Source: a virus
IMG/VR virus record: IMGVR_UViG_3300033148_007251
Location: 1-64,000 of that record
DNA length: 64,000 nt
Strand: one strand, 5' to 3'
In this document: positions 33,083-40,063 of the stretch, in pieces
How positions within the stretch are numbered: the stretch's first letter is position 1
Layout of the letters: every line of letters begins with the position of its first letter
Program-made: the position numbers and the translations under genes
Notes under the pieces: model-generated
What the model was told of the DNA's origin: nothing
The model's input: the letters and a program-made list of their open reading frames with translations, nothing else
Databases searched by the model: none

Positions 33083-33556
33083 ATGGCTTATAACAAACCT
33101 TACGTGAAAGCACAAAAACTTTATGTCAATGATGTAGAGGTTACTGCTACGGCGCCAGAGCTTAATACTTTGGATGGTGCAATAGCTTCTGCTGTGCCGG
33201 TACTTACTGCAGGAGCCGCTACTGATGAGATGGATATTACCATCACCGTAAAAGATGCCGCTGGAGTTACAATCGCATCTCCGGCCATACTTGAAGTGTG
33301 GATAACTGATAGCGATACTAATTTCACACTTACAGGAACAAGTGCATCTGGCGCTTTGACCGCTATAGATGGGGCAGTTTTGCAAGAGATTACAGCCAAG
33401 AAACACATTGTTTGTCTTACACCAGCCACAGGAGTTATCAATTTGTCTCTTGTAGATAGTGCAAACACTGCCGGTGAAATAGTATGTGTTAGGCTTCCTA
33501 ATGGATTGTTTTCTCAGAGCGAAGCGTCTGTAGCCGGTAGTTACGAGGGCGGTTAA
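33083..33556 (+). CDS. head decoration/structural protein candidate
   Basis: 157 aa right after the capsid gene behind AAGGAGG. Beta-rich sequence (MDITITVKDAAGVTI, ILEVWITDSDTNFTLTG) like a small Ig-like or decoration domain. The N-terminus (LYVNDVEVTATAPELNTLDG) resembles tail or fibre trimer segments ending in LNTLDG. Its place after the capsid supports a head decoration role; not certain. Confidence 0.6.
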   Translation: MAYNKPYVKAQKLYVNDVEVTATAPELNTLDGAIASAVPVLTAGAATDEMDITITVKDAAGVTIASPAILEVWITDSDTNFTLTGTSASGALTAIDGAVLQEITAKKHIVCLTPATGVINLSLVDSANTAGEIVCVRLPNGLFSQSEASVAGSYEGG

Positions 33557-33575
33557 ACAAACTTAACAATAGACT

Positions 33576-33644
33576 TTTGCGGGATAGAGTTCCATACAAA
33601 CTCGATAAGCTGACGATTCCCCTTTTTCATCAGCTTCCCGCAAA
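33576..33644 (+). ncRNA. three-way-junction RNA element A
   Basis: Between two virion genes. P1: TTTGCGGGA (33576-33584) with TCCCGCAAA (33636-33644). P2: GAGTT (33587-33591) with AACTC (33599-33603). P3: AGCTGA (33608-33613) with TCAGCT (33630-33635). All stems are perfect. It shares GGGATAGAGTT and ACTCGA with element B downstream of the next gene, with covarying P1 pairs. No T-run follows, so it is not an ordinary terminator. Function is unknown. Confidence 0.6.
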
Positions 33645-33698
33645 TAATGATATTAAATAAAAGGGATATTAAGTTATCGAAAATAGGAGATTATAATT

Positions 33699-34076
33699 AT
33701 GAAAGGTGATGCAAAAAGCAATTTCACAATAGATGATTTGGGAATGCCAGCATTGAGCAGGTCTGCGGACACATATGTTTCGGAGTCAGTTGATCATAGT
33801 CTGGCCCCGTCATGTGAGTTTTTCATTTCATGTGGGACATATGCGACTTCATTTGTTGCTACCCTGCAGTACAGCGACGATGATTCAACCTGGACAGATG
33901 AGCCAGATACTACAGCAGGTAATACCGTTTCTCTTACTTTGACAGTGGCCGGTAACGGTTCTATATCTTGCCCAAATCCAAGGGGAAGGTATAGCCGTAT
34001 CAGCACAGTTCTGGGTGGGACATGCGTCCATAGTATTACAAGCGTTCTTGGGCCTTTGCGTTCAGTTGCTGTTTAG
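33699..34076 (+). CDS. virion-operon protein, 125 aa, flanked by RNA elements
   Basis: 125 residues, beta-rich with SLTLTVAGNGSISC and a C-terminal SVLGPLRSVAV; a pattern ATLQYSDDDSTWTDEPDTT is common in small phage structural proteins. It is preceded by AGGAGATTATAATT. It is flanked on both sides by copies of the structured element, as if it were an exchangeable cassette. Structural role inferred from position. Confidence 0.6.
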   Translation: MKGDAKSNFTIDDLGMPALSRSADTYVSESVDHSLAPSCEFFISCGTYATSFVATLQYSDDDSTWTDEPDTTAGNTVSLTLTVAGNGSISCPNPRGRYSRISTVLGGTCVHSITSVLGPLRSVAV

Positions 34077-34093
34077 AAACAGTAACCTAAATA

Positions 34094-34151
34094 GTTACGG
34101 GATAGAGTTTCGCACTCGAAAACGGGCATCCCTAAGTCCTATTCCCGTAAC
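34094..34151 (+). ncRNA. three-way-junction RNA element B
   Basis: P1: GTTACGGGA (34094-34102) with TCCCGTAAC (34143-34151). P2: GAGT (34105-34108) with ACTC (34114-34117). A weaker GGG/CCC hairpin lies in the P3 position. Compared with element A, two P1 base pairs change on both strands (T-A to G-C, G-C to A-T) while pairing is kept. It ends 24 bases before the next start codon. Confidence 0.6.
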
Positions 34152-34175
34152 TTAATCATTAGGAGATAGACGGTT

Positions 34176-34463
34176 ATGAAAACAAAAATAAAAATGACAG
34201 AATCCAAAAAAGGGAGTCCGAACGGAACAACAGTAATTAATTATATTGCTGGAAAAGAGTACGATCTTCCAGAAGGCTTAGCAAACGTTTTTGTTAATAA
34301 GCTTTTAGTTGCGGTAGAGATAAAAAATCAGGTTGATCAGGTAAAGGAAATTGAAATATCAGAGAAAGATCTCAATATTGAAACCCCTGAAAAGAAGCTT
34401 CACATTGAAATACCGATGAAAAAAGTAAAGAAACAAAGGAAAAAGAAGTCCAAAAAGGTATAA
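34176..34463 (+). CDS. small head protein, 95 aa
   Basis: Behind AGGAGATAGACGGTT. The core pattern VINYIAGKEYDLPEGLANVFV resembles small phage proteins encoded just before the head-tail connector. The C-terminal 40 residues are a charged tail ending in poly-lysine. Role unknown. Confidence 0.55.
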   Translation: MKTKIKMTESKKGSPNGTTVINYIAGKEYDLPEGLANVFVNKLLVAVEIKNQVDQVKEIEISEKDLNIETPEKKLHIEIPMKKVKKQRKKKSKKV

Positions 34464-34474
34464 TAAGGTAAACT

Positions 34475-35029
34475 ATGGCAATTGAATTAGTATCATATGC
34501 GTCTTTAAAAGCACTTTTAACTTTGGAAGATGCTTTGATAACAGACTATCCGGCATTGAATCTCATTAGAACATCTGTAACGTCTGCTATCGAGGAATAC
34601 CTAGATCGGTCACTGGAGGAGATAGAGCGCACAGAAACAGTTTACATTGGCGGTTTCGCAACAAAGATGATTAGGTTACCTGGCATACCTGTAGCAAGTG
34701 TCTCATCTGTTACTGTAACTATAGCCGGAGAATCCGAGACTTATGATGAAAATGAGGAGTTTGAAATAACCGAATACGGAATCAGATTATTGGTGGCTTT
34801 GAGTAACGCTAAAGTAGTAATTGTTTATACGGGTGGAATTTCGGTTGTACCCGGCGTAATTGAAAGGGCAGCATTATTGCAAACAGCGTATGAATTTCAG
34901 TCAAAAGACCAGATCGGAGCCGAATCTGTTACGACTTCGGGTGGCAGCGTAAGCAGACCAGCACTGGGGTTACTTAAAGAGGTAAAAAGGATGCTTAATA
35001 ACGAGAAACATCCATTGTTACTGGTATAG
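34475..35029 (+). CDS. head-tail connector, gp6-like
   Basis: 184 aa. Helical start (YASLKALLTLEDALITDYPAL then SAIEEYLDRSLE), then strands (IRLPGIPVASVSSVTVTI) and VVIVYTGGISVVPGVIERA followed by a long helix. This is the Phage_connect_1/HK97 gp6 arrangement. It should form the ring under the portal. Gene order (connector, gp10-like, terminator-like) supports this. Confidence 0.65.
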   Translation: MAIELVSYASLKALLTLEDALITDYPALNLIRTSVTSAIEEYLDRSLEEIERTETVYIGGFATKMIRLPGIPVASVSSVTVTIAGESETYDENEEFEITEYGIRLLVALSNAKVVIVYTGGISVVPGVIERAALLQTAYEFQSKDQIGAESVTTSGGSVSRPALGLLKEVKRMLNNEKHPLLLV

Positions 35030-35032
35030 ATT

Positions 35033-35623
35033 ATGCAAATTGAAGTAAAAAAATTTGTTGAGATTGATCAATATCTCAAAGATATGCCAGAGACGATGTT
35101 TGATGATGCTAAGCCTTTATTCCAAAAGGCAGTTATTGACGCTGACAAAAGAGTAAAAAGGCTTTTTGGAATTCGGATACAGTCTCGAACAGGAAACCTT
35201 CGTAGGTCTTTGAGAACAAGCGTAAAGGGAATGAGCCTTGATAGTTTACAGGCATCGTTTTATAGTGCTGCAAATGTCGCTGGAACACCGATTGTTCATG
35301 CTCCGATTCAGGAATTTGGAGGGACAATCAACGCTATTGATAAATACAAAAAAGTACCTGGTGGGCCTTATCTGAATGTTCCGACCGAAGCCAATCAGAC
35401 GGCAGCGGGTGTTATGAGGAAGACTGCAAGAATGGTTTTTAATAAGGGCGGGTATATTCAAAAAACAAAGAAGGGCAGATGGGGAGTATTTTTGGGAAAT
35501 AAAATGATGTTTGCCTTGGTAAAAAGAGTTCACGTTACTCCAAAATTAAGCATGCGCTCATCGGCAGAAAGACAAGTATCTCGTTTATTATCAAGCTTAT
35601 CTAAAATAATAGGGAACGATTAA
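35033..35623 (+). CDS. head-tail joining protein, HK97 gp10-like
   Basis: 196 aa. Helical start, then RIQSRTGNLRRSLRTSV, the turn that typifies gp10/neck-type proteins (SGxL..SI), and APIQEFGGTI as in the family's hExGG motif. A basic C-terminus follows. It probably joins head and tail during assembly. Confidence 0.65.
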   Translation: MQIEVKKFVEIDQYLKDMPETMFDDAKPLFQKAVIDADKRVKRLFGIRIQSRTGNLRRSLRTSVKGMSLDSLQASFYSAANVAGTPIVHAPIQEFGGTINAIDKYKKVPGGPYLNVPTEANQTAAGVMRKTARMVFNKGGYIQKTKKGRWGVFLGNKMMFALVKRVHVTPKLSMRSSAERQVSRLLSSLSKIIGND

Positions 35624-35625
35624 TT

Positions 35626-36114
35626 ATGGCCACTGCGATAAATACAATATTGGCAAAAATTGGTGCAAGGCTTGCTAATATAACAATCACAAACGAATAC
35701 AATTACACGTTCAAAAAAATACAAGAAGGTATGCTCAAGCCCTTTGCTGGCTATGATTTACCAGCCATAAACTATTGGTGCACAAGTTTGGCCAATGAAC
35801 GAACTGTGTACGATGATGATAATAGAGTCCTTGATTTAGTGATAGAGGCTTTTTCTATGACTCGTGACGAACCGTTTACCCGAGTTGTTAGTAAGCTCGC
35901 CGCTGATATTGTAACAGGGCTAAATAGGGCGACAGGTTCTCCAGCAGTATCCGACTCGCCTAGTTATGATCTGGGAGAAACGGTTACAGAGTTAATTTTT
36001 GACAGTTATGATTATGAGATTGGAGAAGGGCAAGACCCTTGGTGCGGGGCATTATTAAGATTTACTATTAAATATAGAACGAATCCAAACGAGATGGTAC
36101 TGTATGGGGTTTAA
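35626..36114 (+). CDS. tail terminator/completion-like protein
   Basis: 162 aa, ATG two bases after the previous stop. Helix MATAINTILAKIGARL is followed by strands, RVLDLVIEAFSMTRDE and a C-terminal LLRFTIKYRTNPNE. That helix-strand-strand layout and the position before the tail tube gene suggest a tail terminator. Sequence match is weak. Confidence 0.45.
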   Translation: MATAINTILAKIGARLANITITNEYNYTFKKIQEGMLKPFAGYDLPAINYWCTSLANERTVYDDDNRVLDLVIEAFSMTRDEPFTRVVSKLAADIVTGLNRATGSPAVSDSPSYDLGETVTELIFDSYDYEIGEGQDPWCGALLRFTIKYRTNPNEMVLYGV

Positions 36115-36141
36115 AACAATCTAAAAAGGGGGTAGATTGAC

Positions 36142-38250
36142 ATGAAAAAAGTAGCTATAATATGTAGTCCAGGTATGGACAATCATTTACAGGAGATAAT
36201 ACAATATCTGGGAGAGAATTATGAAACAAAGATTTGTGTTACTAATGATCAGGAAGCTATATATAATGTTTCAAAATGGGCGGATGTAATTTGGATAGAA
36301 TGGGGAGATCAGGCAGCAATTAATGTGACGAGGCAGGGTCAATTACTTTTTGGAAAACAGGTTATCTTAAGGATACACAGTTACGAAGTATTTACCAATT
36401 ATCTTGATTACATTAAATGGTCTGCAGTAACAGATTTAGTTTTTGTAGCTGAACATATTAGGAACCTTGCTATACAAAAATTTCCTCGTATTAGAAGAGA
36501 AGTTGATCGGATCCATGTAATACCAAACGGAATTGACGTAAAGAGGTTTAAAGGCATTTGTCCGGAGAACAATAAACAACTTGCATATCTTGGGTTCATC
36601 AATTTTAAGAAGGCACCGTTACTTTTGTTTACAGCTTTCGCCGAATTATTAAAAATGGACGCCAGCTATAAACTTCACATAGGCGGGACATTTCAAGAAG
36701 AGAGATATGCTTTATATTTAAGGCAAATGAGCGAAGATCTTGACATCAAAGATAATATAATTATTTATGACTGGGTGGAGAAACCGGAAGATTGGCTACA
36801 AGATAAAAGCCATATACTTTGTACCTCTGTTTTGGAGAGTCAAGGAAAAGGCATAATGGAAGCCATGGCGATGGGTCTAAAGCCTATTATACATAATTTT
36901 GTAGGGGCAAAAAATATCTATCCAAAGAAATATTTGTGGAATACGGTTTCTGAATTCTGTAATATGATCGTTATGTCGTCTCAATATGATCCGGAAGAAT
37001 ACAGAGAGTATGTTGTCGACAATTATGAAATGGAAGAGCAACATACTAAGATCAAAAACATAATTGACATTAACAAAAAACCGATTAGTGTTTTTATGGC
37101 AGACAATAAAGTTAAACCGATAACTTTATCCGTTACAATGATAATGAGGGACGAGGAAAAGAATATCGGGAGGTGCTTGGAATCAGTAAAAGGTATCGCT
37201 GACGAGATAGTTATTGTAGATACAGGATCAATAGATAATAGTGTGGCTATAGCAGAGGCGCACGGAGCTAAAGTCTATCATCATCCATGGGAGGACGACT
37301 TCTCACTCCACAGAAACCAAGTTATTGGTTATGCAAGCGGAGATTGGATGTTGCAAATAGACGCTGATGAAGAGTTGGTTATTAATGATAAGGGAAATTT
37401 AAAAGCGATTTTAGCTAAAATAAATCCAGAATATAACGGAGTGTCTATAGTTTTAAGAGATACGTGTATAGAATCAGGAACTCAATTTAATGCGTCAAGG
37501 ATATTCAGGCGGGGATTCGTTGAGTATCATAGAGCTGTGCATAATAAACCGATTTATGAAGGAGCAAGCAAATTCGGTTCCGTGTTAATCCAGGGCGTCG
37601 AGATAGTTCATTATGGTTCTCATTATCAAATATCAAAAGAAGAATCCAAAAAAAAGGGAGATAGAACTCGTAAATTATTAATCAAATCTCTTCGCAATGA
37701 TCCAGACGATTATGAATTGCTTTTTTATTTTATGCAATTGGAAGGAACCGTAGGGAATATCGAAAAGGCAGTTGAGTACGGAGAGAAATATCTGGCATGC
37801 AAAAATAAATGCGACGGTTTTAATGATTCTGTTTATTATTCAATAATAAGATTGAATATGGAAATAGGGAACATTGAAAAGGCTCGGCATTGGTTGAGGG
37901 AAGCGCAAATACTACTTCCTGGGGATTTAGACATAGCATTTGTAACGACTGAGCTGGGAGTTATTACTGGCAACGGTCAATTGTTACTTGAAGGCGCTAG
38001 AAATTACATAAAGCAATATAAGAGATTTCAGGAGAGCCCGGATCTTACGGGATGTCGTTTTATCTTTTCCCTTAAACCGGATAGCCTTTATTTTGTGCTA
38101 AAACACATGACTGCGTATTTATTGGGCGACGGAGTTTCTTGTTTAGACCTTTTAAAAGGTTCGATTGGAAATCTTTCCGTAGAACAGCAGGCAATCGCAG
38201 TTAAAGAAATAGAAGAAATATTGAGTCCAATTGGCGTAAAGACAAACTGA
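36142..38250 (+). CDS. two-domain glycosyltransferase (GT4-like plus GT2) with TPR-like tail
   Basis: 702 aa. Residues 1-310 are GT-B/GT4-like: VIPNGIDVKRFKG, AYLGFINFKKAP and an EX7E motif in ESQGKGIMEAMAMG. Residues about 330-480 are GT-A/GT2: TMIMRDEEKNIGRCLES, IVIVDTGSIDNS and a DADEEL metal site. The last 200 residues look like helical repeats. It presumably adds sugars to virion proteins or another phage product. Its place inside the head-tail operon, between terminator and tube genes, is unusual and favours a virion substrate. GGGGG and AAAGGGGG precede the ATG. Confidence 0.8.
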   Translation: MKKVAIICSPGMDNHLQEIIQYLGENYETKICVTNDQEAIYNVSKWADVIWIEWGDQAAINVTRQGQLLFGKQVILRIHSYEVFTNYLDYIKWSAVTDLVFVAEHIRNLAIQKFPRIRREVDRIHVIPNGIDVKRFKGICPENNKQLAYLGFINFKKAPLLLFTAFAELLKMDASYKLHIGGTFQEERYALYLRQMSEDLDIKDNIIIYDWVEKPEDWLQDKSHILCTSVLESQGKGIMEAMAMGLKPIIHNFVGAKNIYPKKYLWNTVSEFCNMIVMSSQYDPEEYREYVVDNYEMEEQHTKIKNIIDINKKPISVFMADNKVKPITLSVTMIMRDEEKNIGRCLESVKGIADEIVIVDTGSIDNSVAIAEAHGAKVYHHPWEDDFSLHRNQVIGYASGDWMLQIDADEELVINDKGNLKAILAKINPEYNGVSIVLRDTCIESGTQFNASRIFRRGFVEYHRAVHNKPIYEGASKFGSVLIQGVEIVHYGSHYQISKEESKKKGDRTRKLLIKSLRNDPDDYELLFYFMQLEGTVGNIEKAVEYGEKYLACKNKCDGFNDSVYYSIIRLNMEIGNIEKARHWLREAQILLPGDLDIAFVTTELGVITGNGQLLLEGARNYIKQYKRFQESPDLTGCRFIFSLKPDSLYFVLKHMTAYLLGDGVSCLDLLKGSIGNLSVEQQAIAVKEIEEILSPIGVKTN

Positions 38251-38269
38251 AAAAAGAGGAGATATAATT

Positions 38270-39286
38270 ATGGCGACAAGTTCAAAAGCAAAAATTAGTA
38301 TAGAAACCGGTCAGACATTAGCACCTTATGCCGTGATGACTGATGGTGGTGATCATCAGATTTATAATCTTGGTACTATCTGGAGTGGAAAAACAGATTT
38401 TACTCCTTCTGTCCGTCCTAATGGCATGGTTTCTGGCAGAAATGTATTGTCCGTAAGTGCTGTTAATGATACGGTAACTGTAGCCGGATTTACTGCATAT
38501 GCAAAGGGCATAGAGAAGACTGTGTCAGCAACAACCGATACGTTTACAAGAGGTACTGGCCCTGGGAAAGCCAAAATTATTTCTGTGGTTATGGATTCTT
38601 CTGGATCAATCGCTGTAGTCCATGGAGAAGAAGGAGCGGACACTACTTTCAGCGAAGTAAGAGATGCTGCTGGCGGCCCTCCATATATTCCTGCCAATGA
38701 CGTAGAATTAGGGCAGATACGAACCACGGGCTCTACTGCAGCTGTAATAACAGCAGCAGAGATATTTCAGGTGGTTGGTACTCATACAGAGCGGTTTGAT
38801 TATCCAACATGGGATGAATTTAATGTTGGCAAAGGCATGTTGGCAAGTATTTCTGCAGAATCTCAATCACATATAAAGTTCGCTTCTGTTCTTACTCCTA
38901 TTCATACAGCAGCAGCATATAAGTTAACTTTTGTTGAGTACTATACACCTATTTTTTCTGAGCTTTCTAAAACAATGGATTTTACGCCAGTAGAGAATTC
39001 TCCAAGTGTAACATCTACTCAGTATTATAACGGTACAATTGCAGCCGCATCCAGATCGCTTGGAACAGGTAGTTTTACGGCTTTGATGAGCGATAATATT
39101 TCTGATGCTCTACTTAATGAACAAGATGAAGTTATCACAGTTAAGTTCTGGGCTGATCGAAATAAGAATCCGTTTATCTTGACTCAAGGAGAAATAGGAA
39201 TCACAAGAACTTTTCCGGTCGCTGCTCAAAATCAAGCTGCCGTAACGATAGCGGCTGAAAACGCAAGCGTATCATTTTTGAGTTAA
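38270..39286 (+). CDS. major tail (tube) protein candidate
   Basis: 338 aa. Beta-rich throughout, with SGKTDFTPSVRPNGMVSGRNV and a C-terminal FILTQGEIGITRTFPVA. Located directly before the frameshifted chaperone gene, which in siphoviruses follows the tube gene. GAGGAGATATAATT precedes the ATG. A sheath is unlikely because no second large gene of this kind precedes the chaperone. Confidence 0.65.
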   Translation: MATSSKAKISIETGQTLAPYAVMTDGGDHQIYNLGTIWSGKTDFTPSVRPNGMVSGRNVLSVSAVNDTVTVAGFTAYAKGIEKTVSATTDTFTRGTGPGKAKIISVVMDSSGSIAVVHGEEGADTTFSEVRDAAGGPPYIPANDVELGQIRTTGSTAAVITAAEIFQVVGTHTERFDYPTWDEFNVGKGMLASISAESQSHIKFASVLTPIHTAAAYKLTFVEYYTPIFSELSKTMDFTPVENSPSVTSTQYYNGTIAAASRSLGTGSFTALMSDNISDALLNEQDEVITVKFWADRNKNPFILTQGEIGITRTFPVAAQNQAAVTIAAENASVSFLS

Positions 39287-39320
39287 CCATTTAGTGTGAT
39301 TAATAAAAAGGGGAAAACAA

Positions 39321-39755
39321 ATGGCATTTAATGAAGAGGCATTTAACAATGCTCATTTTGATGAAAGAACGGTAGAGGTTAAGGTTCCCGAACTGTCTAA
39401 ATTTTACGATGAAGGAGACAAGTTGATTTGGATAGTTCGGGGACTAACAGGGCATGAATTAGCAAAGGTTAACGAAGCCGTCAGGCTGAACAAAGATATT
39501 GATTCCATTCTTAGTGGGATTACATCTGAGACGCAAAGCAAGAAGATAGACGCCGTAAAAGAAGCTTTGGGCATTACAGATAGTTCTCCTGGAGATTTGG
39601 TTCGTAGAATAGCAGCGTTGCGTATGGCTTCTGTAAACCCTGTCTGTACCCAGGAAATGGTAGTGAAATTAGCTGATGCTTTTCCAACAACTTTTTATTT
39701 ATTAACGAATAAAGTTTTTGGGTTGACGGGGGAGGGTAAACAAGTGGGGGAATAG
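39321..39755 (+). CDS. tail assembly chaperone (G-like)
   Basis: 144 aa, ending at TAG 39755. The helical sequence (DKLIWIVRGLTGHELAKVNEA, LVRRIAALRMASVNP) and position between the tube and tape-measure genes match phage lambda G-like chaperones, which help coat the tape measure. A run of five G just before the stop sits in the overlap with a -1 frame ORF, so a G-T type fusion can be made. Confidence 0.7.
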   Translation: MAFNEEAFNNAHFDERTVEVKVPELSKFYDEGDKLIWIVRGLTGHELAKVNEAVRLNKDIDSILSGITSETQSKKIDAVKEALGITDSSPGDLVRRIAALRMASVNPVCTQEMVVKLADAFPTTFYLLTNKVFGLTGEGKQVGE

Positions 39756-39916
39756 ATAGCCTCTGGAGAAACGTAGAAATTAGAAATATTCTTTCTCTTT
39801 GTTACGAGAAAAAGAAGTTTCTTTATGAGGCACGTCCTGATTTATTTCCGCAGGGGTTTGTAACGCAAGTTGAAATGGAACTCTGGTCAAGATTTTATGA
39901 AGATTTAGGATCGTGA
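39740..39916 (+). CDS. T-like extension made by -1 frameshift
   Basis: Frame -1 to the chaperone, open from after TAA 39737-39739 to TGA 39916, with no usable start of its own. After GTGGGGGAA (39744-39752) the frame reads DSLWRNVEIRNILSLCYEKK and ends FYEDLGS. A slip of tRNA-Gly on GGGGG at 39746-39750 would fuse it to the chaperone. The heptamer is not the canonical X-XXY-YYZ, so the exact slip site is uncertain. The fused form would be about 200 aa. Confidence 0.6.
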   Translation, partial: TSGGIDSLWRNVEIRNILSLCYEKKKFLYEARPDLFPQGFVTQVEMELWSRFYEDLGS

Positions 39917-40063
39917 AAAAATAAGTTTAAAATTGATTACATACAGTTTAAGCTGTCCAGCTATACACTGGTATTGCTTTTTTATAAATCCTTAAGCAAT
40001 CGCTATATGGTTTAGTGGAATTGTAAAAAATAGCGACTATTAAAGATATGGATAAGTAGAAAC
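39917..40063 (+). other. spacer before the tape-measure gene
   Basis: 147 bases without a gene. It contains a 7-bp hairpin ATTGCTT/AAGCAAT (39973-39979 with 39994-40000) and a CCAG/CTGG hairpin just before it. It could influence tape-measure translation; nothing more can be said. Confidence 0.4.

Noticed and set aside
33576-34151. Elements A and B as further hammerheads
   Set aside because: GAGT hairpin plus GAAA in B looks similar, but CUGAUGA and a cleavage triplet are missing.
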